Under the pieces are notes generated by a model. That model searched no databases. It had not been told where the DNA came from and was given only the letters and a program-made list of their open reading frames with translations. Positions 1-8,483 of a stretch of DNA of 64,000 bases are shown in pieces (within the stretch, counting starts at the first letter, position 1; the number at the start of each line of letters is the position of its first letter). Source of the stretch: Desulfonispora thiosulfatigenes DSM 11270 (GTDB lineage Bacteria > Bacillota > Peptococcia > Peptococcales > Desulfonisporaceae); contig NZ_FWWT01000015.1 of assembly GCF_900176035.1 (NCBI RefSeq), positions 1-64,000 of the forward strand, written 5' to 3'. The translations under genes and the position numbers were made by a program.

Positions 1-480
1 TCTCGATTTTAGTTTTAAGAGTTCAGCTTCAAGCTGTTTAACATGCTCAGTGCTTGTATCAACAGGAGCTGAATCATCTTGGCGTTGTATATTAACAGCC
101 TTACCTGATGAATTCATTTTAGCCCTTCTCCCACGTTTCTTATCTCTTAAGGCATCAGGACCAGCCGCTCTATAATCATTTACCCACCTAGCGATAAGAG
201 CATTATTATTAATCCCTATCGAAAGAGCCAGTTCCTGATAAGATACCTCACTTGTTAAATAAGACTCTACCACACCAAGCTTAAATTCAAAAGAATAAGC
301 TTCGTTCTTTCTTGAACGTTTTAATCCATCATCACCAAGTTCTTCGTAGTAATGTACCCAATTGAGAACTTGTCTTCTGTTTTTTACTCCATATTTTTCT
401 GCTAAAAAAGTATAACCTCCTTCGCCACGTAAATATGCATCTACAACTTTCTTTTTAAACTCATAACTGTATGCAGCCAT
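1..480 (-). CDS. IS3-family transposase OrfA (partial, cut by window edge)
   Basis: 160 codons are open from ATG (480) to the window edge with no stop. The protein has two successive helix-turn-helix units: residues ~1-55 (contains AEKYGVKNRRQVLNWV) and ~60-115 (contains ALSIGINNNALIARWV), followed by a basic linker (KKRGRRAK) and the start of a coiled coil (HVKQLEAELLKLK). This is the layout of the DNA-binding OrfA subunit of IS3/IS150-type transposases, which bind the terminal repeats. OrfB, the DDE catalytic part, normally follows by -1 frameshifting and would lie outside the window. Confidence 0.88.
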   Translation of the reverse strand, partial: MAAYSYEFKKKVVDAYLRGEGGYTFLAEKYGVKNRRQVLNWVHYYEELGDDGLKRSRKNEAYSFEFKLGVVESYLTSEVSYQELALSIGINNNALIARWVNDYRAAGPDALRDKKRGRRAKMNSSGKAVNIQRQDDSAPVDTSTEHVKQLEAELLKLKSR

Positions 481-536
481 AAAAATACCGACCTCCAATT
501 GTTAGATTTTTGGTCTAACTTTTGGGGGTCGGTACA
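1..536 (-). mobile_element. IS3-family insertion sequence, 5' end only
   Basis: The element runs off the left edge of the window. Its outer end is at 536: read on the minus strand it begins TGTACCGACCCCCAAAAGTT, the 5'-TG start and C-rich inverted repeat usual for IS3-family (IS150-like) elements. An inverted repeat GTTAGA/TCTAAC (501-519) lies inside the terminus, and the transposase OrfA starts at 480. The opposite end, OrfB and the target duplication cannot be seen, so completeness is unknown. It ends 22 bp from the stop of the neighbouring lipoprotein gene. Confidence 0.85.
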
Positions 537-557
537 TTATGAGATGTTTATTTAAAC

Positions 558-1139
558 TTACTCTGTAAAAGGCTCAGATATTTCGATATGACCCATTAAG
601 GTTTCGGCTTCTTGTCCATCAATTAAAAATTGTACTTTATCTACCGTATCTAATGCAAGAAGGGTTTTAACTACTTGGTCAATCATCAAGATTTCTTGTA
701 AAGAACCTCCTGCAAGTCCTTCACCTTTAAAATTAACCATAGCTGTTTTATCTTTTACGGTTACATTATTTAATTTTACAGAATCGGGAAAAGCTGTATC
801 AAGGTCCTTTACCCCAGGCTCTGAATTTTCATCATAGTCTATATCATCATCATCCATAATAGCTCTCACTACTGCTTCCTCTAAAGGTATGTCAGTATAT
901 TCGATTACTCTTTTTAGAGGAATAACCTTTTTTAAACTTTCATCTCCTGTTTCCATGTATGTTTCATTAGCAAAATATAGGGTTACCTCTTCTTTTTTTT
1001 CATTTTTGTCTAAATCAATATCATCGTTGTCGTTTTGATCCTCAATTTCTACATCCCCTGGATCCTTATCAGCATTAGTACACGCTGTTAGGGTGAAGAT
1101 AAGCATTAAGCTTAAAAGTATTACTAAGTATTTCCTCAC
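558..1139 (-). CDS. GerMN-domain lipoprotein
   Basis: A 193-residue secreted lipoprotein. A basic, hydrophobic signal peptide ends in a lipobox (LTAC), then an Asp/Glu/Asn-rich linker (~25-50), then a GerMN domain (~50-190) with the typical ending in which a short beta segment (VQFLIDGQEAETLMGHIEISEPF) closes the fold. GerMN domains occur in sporulation and germination proteins such as GerM and in other envelope lipoproteins. The frame can be extended to a GTG at 1148, but the strong AAAGGAG sits at 1148-1154 and places the GTG at 1139 eight nt away, so 1139 is preferred. It is monocistronic, divergent from the GGDEF gene, and its 3' end nearly touches the IS element. Confidence 0.8.
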   Translation of the reverse strand: MRKYLVILLSLMLIFTLTACTNADKDPGDVEIEDQNDNDDIDLDKNEKKEEVTLYFANETYMETGDESLKKVIPLKRVIEYTDIPLEEAVVRAIMDDDDIDYDENSEPGVKDLDTAFPDSVKLNNVTVKDKTAMVNFKGEGLAGGSLQEILMIDQVVKTLLALDTVDKVQFLIDGQEAETLMGHIEISEPFTE

Positions 1140-1402
1140 AGTTACCACTCCTTTCGCATTTACTTAAAGTATACTTCAAAGTATTCCACAAATCCTGTTA
1201 AGTAAAGAAAAATATTTTTAAATATGTTTTATATTATCCCCAGTTAGGCAAATATTATTTAGAGAAACTTATTTGGACTTATGCGACAAAATAAGTTAAA
1301 ATTAACAAACATTTATCCTAAATAAATGCTAAAATTAAGTATAATTCTCATTTAAATAAAATGGTCTAAAAAATAATCATTAATAAAAAAGGAGTGTTTA
1401 AA

Positions 1403-2686
1403 ATGCCGTATACTTTCTATCATGAAATCTTAGAAAACCTCCCTATTGGCTATGCGTATAGTAAAATTTTATATAATGAAGCTGGGAAAGTATATGATTT
1501 TGAATTCTTAGAGGTAAACTCCTTATTTAAAAAGTTTTCGGGATTAGATATAGATAAAATAGAAGGTAAAAGAGCAAGTGAAGTATATAAGGAACGCACA
1601 GAAGAAATTAATTGGATTGAATTTTGCTCTGATGTAGCCTTAAATACCGGAAGTAAGACAATTGAACAATACTGGAATTTATCCCACTCTGGCTATCGGA
1701 TTAAACTGTATGTACCTAAAAAGGATTATTTAATTGCCTTTCTCACGGATATTACGAAGGAAATAGAACAAATCAGAATTCTAGATCGGTTTTTTTCTAT
1801 TAACCTTGATTTACTATGTATAAGTGATTTAGCAGGAAACTTTATCAGGCTGAATAAAGAATGGGAATGGGTCTTAGGCTACCCTCTTGAGGAGATAGAA
1901 AATAAGAATATTCTGGATTTTATCCATCCAGAAGATATAGAGCCAACCATGAATGCGTTAGAAAAATTGGGAAATAATAAACAGGTATTTAATTTTATTA
2001 ATCGTTATCGCAGGCAAGATGGAACTTATCGATATATAGAATGGCGTTCTCAGCCTGATGGTGAATTAATTTATGCAGCGGCTAGGGATATCACAGATCG
2101 CAAAAAGATGGAAGATACTTTACGTGAAAGTGAAGAAAAGCATAAAGAGTTAGTGAGAGTTTTAAATAAATCGGCAAATTATGATCAGCTAACTAATTTG
2201 CCGAATCGCAGATTATTTTTTGAAAGGCTAAAACAAGAAATCAAACAAAGTAATCGAGAAAGCATTATGTTTGCTCTAATGTTTATTGATTTAGATGGTT
2301 TTAAAGGTGTAAATGATAAGTATGGGCATGATATTGGTGATAAATTATTAATCGAGACGGCTAGTCGAATATCGGGTTGTGTACGCTCTTCTGATACTGT
2401 AGCTCGCATGGGTGGAGATGAATTTACGGTAATCCTTCGTAGTATTACTAGTAAGGAAGATATTAAAAAAGTAGCACGTAATATCCTACAAGCCCTTCAT
2501 CAACCTTTTTATCTAGATGAATATAAATGTTTAATTGGAGCCTCTATTGGAATAGCCTTATATCCGAGGCATGGTGAGGATGCTGAAATTCTTTTGGCTA
2601 ATGCAGATGAGGCCATGTATATAATTAAACATAAAGATAAAGGATCGTTTTGTTTTTATGATGAAGAAAACTGCAAAGAGAAGTAA
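1403..2686 (+). CDS. PAS-PAS-GGDEF diguanylate cyclase
   Basis: 427 residues. A variant PAS domain (~5-115) is followed by a canonical PAS/PAC (~125-235; FIHPEDIEPT, then YRYIEWRSQ...ARDITDRKK), a short coiled linker, and a GGDEF domain (~258-420). The active-site signature GGDEF (about 337-341) is intact and an RSSD inhibitory I-site lies five residues before it, so an active, product-inhibited c-di-GMP synthase is expected. No membrane segments are evident, so it is probably a cytosolic sensor. GTG at 1394 would enlarge it, but AAGGAG overlaps that codon; ATG 1403 has 8-nt spacing. The ligand of the PAS domains is unknown. A terminator follows. Confidence 0.9.
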   Translation: MPYTFYHEILENLPIGYAYSKILYNEAGKVYDFEFLEVNSLFKKFSGLDIDKIEGKRASEVYKERTEEINWIEFCSDVALNTGSKTIEQYWNLSHSGYRIKLYVPKKDYLIAFLTDITKEIEQIRILDRFFSINLDLLCISDLAGNFIRLNKEWEWVLGYPLEEIENKNILDFIHPEDIEPTMNALEKLGNNKQVFNFINRYRRQDGTYRYIEWRSQPDGELIYAAARDITDRKKMEDTLRESEEKHKELVRVLNKSANYDQLTNLPNRRLFFERLKQEIKQSNRESIMFALMFIDLDGFKGVNDKYGHDIGDKLLIETASRISGCVRSSDTVARMGGDEFTVILRSITSKEDIKKVARNILQALHQPFYLDEYKCLIGASIGIALYPRHGEDAEILLANADEAMYIIKHKDKGSFCFYDEENCKEK

Positions 2687-2688
2687 GT

Positions 2689-2725
2689 AATCCGGTTTAT
2701 GGGGGTGCCTATAAGCCGGATTTTT
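2689..2725 (+). terminator. Rho-independent terminator of the GGDEF gene
   Basis: AATCCGG(T)TTAT pairs with ATAA(G)CCGGATT around a G-rich loop and runs into a TTTTT tract, 3 nt after the stop codon. Confidence 0.85.
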
Positions 2726-2814
2726 GTGTCTAGTATTATATTTAGATGTAAATAGCTATTTATGAATAAATAATTAAGATAAGCTATTCAATGAAATAAG
2801 TAATTTAATTAAGA

Positions 2815-2828
2815 AATTCTTAAGAATT
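2815..2828. promoter_or_regulatory. perfect 14-bp palindrome upstream of response regulator
   Basis: AATTCTTAAGAATT is a perfect palindrome about 65 bp before the response-regulator start. A TATAAT-like box (CTATAAT) follows near 2859. It could be an operator for autoregulation, but AT-rich palindromes are common here, so the assignment is weak. Confidence 0.3.
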
Positions 2829-2893
2829 ATCCTTAGTTGATATTAAGATTTACCCGCTATAATTTAGTCATAGGCGATCAAGGAGGAAAATAC

Positions 2894-3586
2894 ATGAGCA
2901 AGTTTAGTGTTTTAGTAGTAGATGATGAGCCAGAAATTTCGGATGCCATTGAAATTTATTTGAAAAATGAAGGCATAAATGTAATTAAGGCTAAAGATGG
3001 TATTGAAGCAATTGAAAGGTTAAATGAGCATACTATTCATTTAATTATTTTAGATATTATGATGCCGCGCTTAGATGGAATTGCTACTACTTTTAAAATC
3101 AGAGAAAAAGAAAACATTCCTATTATTATTTTAAGTGCTAAAAGCGAAGATATGGACAAAATTCATGGGCTTCAGGTGGGGGCAGATGACTATATGACCA
3201 AGCCCTTTAATCCTTTAGAGTTAGTAGCTCGTGTGAAATCACAACTGCGTAGGTATGTATCCCTTGGAACTTATGAAGGAAAAGAAAAAATTATTAACTT
3301 AAATGGTCTTACCTTAGATCAATCGGCCAAAGAAGTAACGGTACATGGGGAAATAATTAAACTAACTCCGACAGAATACAAGATAATCGAGCTATTAATG
3401 ACTAATGCAGGAAGGGTCTTTTCAATTACCCAAATTTATGAACAGGTCTGGCAAGAGCCTGGTTATAATGTGGAAAATACCGTAGCCGTGCATATTAGAA
3501 AGATTCGCGAGAAAATTGAAATTGATCCAAAAAATCCAAGACACTTAAAGGTGGTGTGGGGAATTGGTTACAAAATTGAAAAGTAA
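2894..3586 (+). CDS. OmpR/PhoB-family response regulator
   Basis: 230 residues. An N-terminal receiver domain (~4-118) has the acidic pocket DD (10-11), the phospho-acceptor Asp54 in LIILDIMMPRLDG, and the conserved Lys in YMTKPF. The C-terminal winged helix (~135-228) contains LTPTEYKIIELL and VHIRKIREKIE, typical of OmpR/PhoB transcription factors. Start: AAGGAGG at 2880-2886 with ATG at 2894; an earlier in-frame start at 2837 has no such site. The next gene, a histidine kinase, begins inside its 3' end, so the two are translationally coupled partners. The stimulus and regulon cannot be read from the sequence. Confidence 0.93.
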   Translation: MSKFSVLVVDDEPEISDAIEIYLKNEGINVIKAKDGIEAIERLNEHTIHLIILDIMMPRLDGIATTFKIREKENIPIIILSAKSEDMDKIHGLQVGADDYMTKPFNPLELVARVKSQLRRYVSLGTYEGKEKIINLNGLTLDQSAKEVTVHGEIIKLTPTEYKIIELLMTNAGRVFSITQIYEQVWQEPGYNVENTVAVHIRKIREKIEIDPKNPRHLKVVWGIGYKIEK

Positions 3587-5792
3587 ATTACCCTTAATTG
3601 CAGTTCTTTTATTATTTACCTTTGGTCTAAATGGTTTATTCTTTTTAACATCCTCCAATCATCAATATTTTAAAGATAATTATTTTGAAACAAGGGAGTT
3701 TGCAGGCACTTATGAGGAATTTATCAATCAATTAAGTGTGTATGAATTAAACTATCAGCCTCCAGAAGAAATAAAAAAGGAAATTAAAGTGACGAGCGCA
3801 GAAATTGAGGAACATCGCTTTCGTTATGGCGATTTAGGGACGCAAGTTCAGGATCTTAAGTCTCAATATGAAGATAAAATAAGAGAGGCCACGGACAATA
3901 ATAATCCTGAACTAGTAAAGATTTATACGACAGAACGAGATGCCAAGATAAAGGATATTACCCAAAACTTCACAGATGATGAGCATGTTAGGGTAAAGGT
4001 TATTGGAGAAAAAGAAGAAAAGATAGATAAATATTATCAAGAATTAGATCAGAGAAGGGCAGAATTTAATAGTAGCAAGGAAGGTTTTACGTATTATTTA
4101 ACAGATACAGCAACGGGCGAAGTTTATACTAATCTTCCCCAAAAGGAGATCAAAGAAGTAAATAATATTTTAAGCCAGGAAAATACTATATTTGTGAAAA
4201 ACTATGTTAAAACAGGAGAAAATGTTTTAGTGGCAAAGGCAGACCATAGATTTGAATATAGTGACTTAATTAATGAATTAAAGAATCCTATGAATAAAAG
4301 ATTTAGTGGAAAGATTGCTGTAATGAAAGCTAGTGCAGAAAACAATAGCCTCGTGGCTAATTATAAAAATTATCAAAAGACACAGTATTTTGCCTATTTA
4401 TTATTAGCTTGTGCTTTACTAGCCTTAGTGAGTAGTATCTATCTAACTCGTAAATTAAAGATTATCGAAAATAGTAACAATGGACTAGAAAATCTTAGAA
4501 CTACCTACGAGCGTTTGCCCCTTGATGTAAGGGTAGTTAGCTTTATCGTCACAGGAATTATAGCCTTAGGGTACTTAAAACAAGATTATTTCTTCTACTA
4601 CTATAATTATATTTGGGAATTTATACGAGTAACCATTTTTTATCTCATTCAGGCTGGTTTTTTTGTAGGGGCAACCCTGGTCCAAGGTAAGTTATTATGG
4701 GATAAATTAAATGATTATGCCAGTTTAGAAGATGAATGGCAAGGGAGTTTAACTTTAAAAACTTATCAAGCTGTAAAGGAAGCCTTTTTAATTAGAAGTA
4801 TCGGTTTTCGAGTTATCATAATTTTAACTATAGTATTTGCTCTAGGAGTAGGGGCGATAGCTGTGCTCATGGAGCCAGAGATGATTATCATCTATTTACC
4901 TTTTTTAGTAATAGTGGGTTTACCAATGTTCATTATAATTTTTAAGCGCACAGGTTACTTTAATAAAATTCTTATTAATACAGAGGAGTTAGTAAAAGGT
5001 AATTTAGAACCAGATATCGAGGTAAAAGGAAAATCAGAATTGGCTACTTTAGCAAATAATATTAATACTTTAAAATTCGGGGTTAAAGTATCTAAAAGAG
5101 AACAAGTGAAAAGTGAACGCTTAAAGACAGAATTAATTACCAATGTCAGCCATGATTTGCGCACTCCGCTAACTTCGATTATTAATTATACAGAATTATT
5201 AAAAGATGAAAATTTAGCTGAGGAAGAAAAAAAGGCGTATGTCGAAATAATTGATCGCAAGTCGCAAAGATTAAAAGTTTTAATTGATGATTTATTTGAA
5301 GCCTCTAAAATGGCCAGTGGAAATATTGACTTAAACAAGGAAAAGGTGGATTTAGTGCAATTACTTCAGCAATCTTTAGCTGAGCATAATGAAGCAATTG
5401 GTAAATCAAGCTTAAACTTTAAAGTTAAAATGCCGGAAGTTCCATTGTATGCCCAGGTAGATGGACAAAAGTTATGGCGTGTTTTTGATAATCTAATTAC
5501 TAACATTTTAAAATATGCCCTGGAAAATACGAGAGTCTATATTACCTTAGAAAATATCCATAACAAAGTGATTATTTCCTTTAAAAACATTACAAAATAC
5601 GAGTTAAGTGAAAATATAGATGAATTATTCGAAAGATTTAAAAGAGGGGATAGCTCTAGAAATACTGAAGGATCAGGCTTAGGTTTAGCCATTAGTAAAT
5701 CTATCTTAGAACTTCATGAGGGCAATCTAGATATTGAAGTAGATGGAGATTTATTTAAAATTACCCTTACCCTGGATCCTACTTTAAACTAA
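3564..5792 (+). CDS. membrane sensor histidine kinase
   Basis: 742 residues, larger than most kinases of the class. A signal-anchor helix (~9-29) precedes a large, charged, coiled-coil-rich extracytoplasmic region (~30-270), then several membrane segments (~274-294, 322-340, 350-370, 412-434, 440-460), a HAMP-like linker, HisKA with phospho-acceptor His530 in SHDLRTPLTSI, and an HATPase_c domain (DNLITNILKYA; GSGLGLAISKSILELHEG). It overlaps the response regulator by 23 nt; TTG 3564 or TTG 3576 may be the start. It should phosphorylate the upstream regulator. The sensor region is not recognised. The multi-pass middle section is unlike simple two-TM kinases. Confidence 0.9.
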   Translation: MVTKLKSKLPLIAVLLLFTFGLNGLFFLTSSNHQYFKDNYFETREFAGTYEEFINQLSVYELNYQPPEEIKKEIKVTSAEIEEHRFRYGDLGTQVQDLKSQYEDKIREATDNNNPELVKIYTTERDAKIKDITQNFTDDEHVRVKVIGEKEEKIDKYYQELDQRRAEFNSSKEGFTYYLTDTATGEVYTNLPQKEIKEVNNILSQENTIFVKNYVKTGENVLVAKADHRFEYSDLINELKNPMNKRFSGKIAVMKASAENNSLVANYKNYQKTQYFAYLLLACALLALVSSIYLTRKLKIIENSNNGLENLRTTYERLPLDVRVVSFIVTGIIALGYLKQDYFFYYYNYIWEFIRVTIFYLIQAGFFVGATLVQGKLLWDKLNDYASLEDEWQGSLTLKTYQAVKEAFLIRSIGFRVIIILTIVFALGVGAIAVLMEPEMIIIYLPFLVIVGLPMFIIIFKRTGYFNKILINTEELVKGNLEPDIEVKGKSELATLANNINTLKFGVKVSKREQVKSERLKTELITNVSHDLRTPLTSIINYTELLKDENLAEEEKKAYVEIIDRKSQRLKVLIDDLFEASKMASGNIDLNKEKVDLVQLLQQSLAEHNEAIGKSSLNFKVKMPEVPLYAQVDGQKLWRVFDNLITNILKYALENTRVYITLENIHNKVIISFKNITKYELSENIDELFERFKRGDSSRNTEGSGLGLAISKSILELHEGNLDIEVDGDLFKITLTLDPTLN

Positions 5793-5874
5793 ATTACTAG
5801 TATAGTCATTTCCTGATACTCAATATTTATGCACTAATTTGCACTTTAAAATACTAAATCACTTACACACGTAT

Positions 5875-5916
5875 AAAAAGGTTTCTTGTTCGTTATGTGA
5901 ATAAGGAACCTTTTTT
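5875..5916 (+). terminator. terminator of the two-component operon
   Basis: AAAAAGGTT(T)CTT pairs with AAGGAACCTTTTT, ending in six T. It lies about 80 bp past the kinase stop. The rest of the 307-bp gap up to the antiporter gene is AT-rich and shows no other recognisable element. Confidence 0.85.
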
Positions 5917-6099
5917 GGGGTAAATTAAAATACAAATCAGATAATTTCAAGAAAAAGTTTAAAGTATAGAATAAAAAAATATTATCTTAGTCATAAAGCC
6001 TTTCTTTTGAATTTCTTTAATAGTAAGATTAAAGAAGAATGTTTTTTTAAAAAGCCAGTATGGTTTAAATAATGATATTTTAAAGGATGGGGGGCTTTT

Positions 6100-7545
6100 A
6101 TGAATTTATTATTTATAGCAGGAGTTATTCTGCTTCTTTGCGCACTTTCAAGTAAAGTGTTGTATCGCTATGGAATTCCAACTCTGATTGCCTTTTTAGC
6201 AATTGGAATGATTATGGGATCAGAGGGTATAGGGGGCATTCAATTTGATAACATTGAACTTACCCAATTTGTCTGTAACATTGGTTTAATTTACATCATG
6301 TTTTCTGGAGGGTTCGGAACCAGCTGGAAGACAGCAAAGCCAGTAGCTCGTGCAGCAGGAGTCCTTGCTACACTAGGGGTTGTACTTACTGCTTTTTTAA
6401 TAGGAATTTTTGCGCATTTTGCTCTTAAGCTTTCTTTTTTAGAAGGAATGCTCCTCGGTTCCATTATCTCTTCGACAGATGCTGCGTCGGTTTTTTCAAT
6501 TTTGCGTTCCAAAAGTCTAAACCTTAAAAATGGTTTAGCACCTTTATTAGAAATGGAAAGTGGCTCAAATGACCCGATGGCTTATATGCTAACTACTATT
6601 TTTATCGGTTTAATTGTGGGGCAAGGAAATAATATTTTCCTAATGCTAATTACCCAAATTGTTGTGGGTGCCTTGGTTGGAGTTATTGTGGCCAAATCAG
6701 CAGTATGGTTAATAAATAATATAAATTTAGATATTGATAGCCTGTATTCGATTATTGTGATTGCTGTGGCAATTCTATCTTTCTCGGGTGCTAGTCTTCT
6801 TTCCGGTAATGGATTTTTAGCGGTATATATTACAGGATTAATCATGGGGAATAAAAAATTAGTACATAAGGTAAGCTTAGTGCGTTACTTTGATGGTATT
6901 TCATGGTTAATGCAAATTTTACTGTTTTTCACCTTAGGTCTTTTAGTTTCGCCTTCTGCCGTGATAAATGTAATGGTACCAGGCATTGCAACTGCTATCT
7001 TCATCATTTTCATTGCTCGTCCGATAGCAATGTTAGGAATTTTATATTTTTGTAAAACACCCATTAAAGATCAATTACTCGTTTCTTGGGTCGGTTTTAG
7101 AGGAGCAGCATCGATAGTTTTTGCCACCTATCCTTTAAACGCTGGAATTGGGGTAGCGGATTATATTTTTAATATTGTATTTTTTGTGGCCTTAGTATCC
7201 GTCCTAGTACAAGGAACTTTATTAGTGCCCATCGCTAAAAAGCTCGATTTACTAAGTGAAGATGAAACAGTTCTCAAAACTTTTACGGATTATTCGGGAG
7301 AAATTCATGCGGAATTACTTGAAATTAATATTCCTGAAAAAAGCTCAATGGTTAATAAGAAAATTATGGATTTAGATATACCCATAGAGATTTTAATTGT
7401 CATGATTAAAAGAGAAGGTAAAATTATTACCCCTAAAGGTAATACCGTAATTAAATCAGGTGATACTGTAATGTTAGCTGGAAAGAATAAAGAACAATTA
7501 TTTGCAATAGATACAAAATTTAATCAGATTCATAGTTTTGCCTAG
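6100..7545 (+). CDS. K+/H+ (or Na+/H+) antiporter, CPA1 family with RCK_C domain
   Basis: 481 residues. About twelve membrane helices (~1-385) form a cation/proton antiporter domain; the conserved acidic signature is ESGSNDPMAYM near residue 152, and GFRGAASIVFATYPL lies in a late helix. The C-terminal ~395-475 region (LEINIPEKSSMVNKKIMDLD...IKSGDTVMLAG) is a TrkA_C/RCK_C domain. This combination is that of the K+/H+ antiporters annotated NhaP2/CvrA, which expel cations in exchange for protons; RCK_C often binds c-di-AMP or nucleotides. Ion specificity is not decided by sequence. Strong SD (AAAGGATGGGGGG), monocistronic. Confidence 0.85.
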   Translation: MNLLFIAGVILLLCALSSKVLYRYGIPTLIAFLAIGMIMGSEGIGGIQFDNIELTQFVCNIGLIYIMFSGGFGTSWKTAKPVARAAGVLATLGVVLTAFLIGIFAHFALKLSFLEGMLLGSIISSTDAASVFSILRSKSLNLKNGLAPLLEMESGSNDPMAYMLTTIFIGLIVGQGNNIFLMLITQIVVGALVGVIVAKSAVWLINNINLDIDSLYSIIVIAVAILSFSGASLLSGNGFLAVYITGLIMGNKKLVHKVSLVRYFDGISWLMQILLFFTLGLLVSPSAVINVMVPGIATAIFIIFIARPIAMLGILYFCKTPIKDQLLVSWVGFRGAASIVFATYPLNAGIGVADYIFNIVFFVALVSVLVQGTLLVPIAKKLDLLSEDETVLKTFTDYSGEIHAELLEINIPEKSSMVNKKIMDLDIPIEILIVMIKREGKIITPKGNTVIKSGDTVMLAGKNKEQLFAIDTKFNQIHSFA

Positions 7546-7662
7546 ATTAAAATATAAAAAAAGAGGCATTATATAAAAGGTTATTGATTTTTTTTAGATA
7601 ATTATAACATTAAGAACAAGAGTAAATTACTTCAATGTAATGAGAATAAAGGAGGAGTAAAG

Positions 7663-8175
7663 ATGATTTCCAGTAAATTATTAGATGCTTTAAACGAACA
7701 AGTAAAATTTGAGTTAGATTCGGGTCATTTATATGTAGCTATGGCAGCTTATCTAGCTGATGAAGGATTAGATGGTTTTTCTCACTTTTTCATCGTGCAA
7801 GAGCAGGAAGAAAGATTTCATGCTATGAAGTTTTTCCGTTTTATCAATGAAATGGATGGTAAAGTGGTTATCAAAGGCTTAGAAAATCCAGATAATGAAT
7901 ATGAATCTGTCTTAGATGTGTTTGAAAAGGCCTTAAACCATGAAAAAGAAGTTACAAAGAGAATTTATAATTTAATGGATTTAGCCATTGAAGAAAAAGA
8001 ACATACCACCATTAACTTCTTAAAGTGGTTTATTGATGAGCAATTAGAAGAAGAAAATACCATGAAAGATATAATTAAAAAATTAAAATTCAATCAAGGC
8101 GATACCAGAGCTATCTTTATGCTTGATACAGAAATGGCTCAAAGAGTATTCACTCCTCCGGTAAACGAAGGATAA
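7663..8175 (+). CDS. ftn: ferritin (non-heme iron storage)
   Basis: 170 residues, normal bacterial ferritin length, all-helical. Ferroxidase ligands are present at Glu17, Glu50 and His53 (QEQEERFHAMKFF), with a second EKE/EEKEH set near 94-113 and a Gln near 127 (IDEQLEEE). It oxidises Fe(II) and stores iron in a 24-mer shell, protecting against iron-driven oxidative damage. Strong AAAGGAGG start. A single-gene unit with its own terminator; the AT-rich leader (GATAATTATAACATTA) could hold a PerR/Fur-type site but no clear consensus is visible. Confidence 0.95.
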   Translation: MISSKLLDALNEQVKFELDSGHLYVAMAAYLADEGLDGFSHFFIVQEQEERFHAMKFFRFINEMDGKVVIKGLENPDNEYESVLDVFEKALNHEKEVTKRIYNLMDLAIEEKEHTTINFLKWFIDEQLEEENTMKDIIKKLKFNQGDTRAIFMLDTEMAQRVFTPPVNEG

Positions 8176-8180
8176 AAGAT

Positions 8181-8208
8181 AAAAAACCGCTAGTGTTAGC
8201 GGTTTTTT
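8181..8208 (+). terminator. ferritin terminator
   Basis: AAAAAACCGCTA / TAGCGGTTTTTT with a 4-nt loop, 6 nt after the stop codon. Confidence 0.92.
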
Positions 8209-8330
8209 ACTTATAACTTAAATTTCTCTAATGGTTTTGGTTATTTTGCCAATACAATTTGATTTATGACTTAGTTTAATAATTTGCTTTTTCGTCGTAA
8301 TATATGATATTCACATAAAATATAGAAGTG

Positions 8331-8391
8331 AAAAGAAAAACCTCCTCTGTAAGAACATTTTTAATTGTTCCACAAAGAAGGTTAAATTTAC
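8331..8391 (-). terminator. putP terminator
   Basis: On the minus strand AACCTTCTTTGTGGAACA pairs, with two mismatches and a bulge, with TGTTCTTACAGAGGAGGTT and runs into TTTTCTTTT. It lies about 90 bp after the putP stop. No gene is supported between it and the ferritin terminator. Confidence 0.75.
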
Positions 8392-8483
8392 TATAAGATG
8401 AATTTAATTTTAATAGGAATCTGCTTAAAATAAAAAACTTTATTAAAATAAGCAATATCACGAATTAATTTTAAAATTGAAAT

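Noticed and set aside
8276-8461. 61-codon minus-strand frame
   Set aside because: It covers the putP terminator hairpin, has no ribosome-binding site and no protein features.
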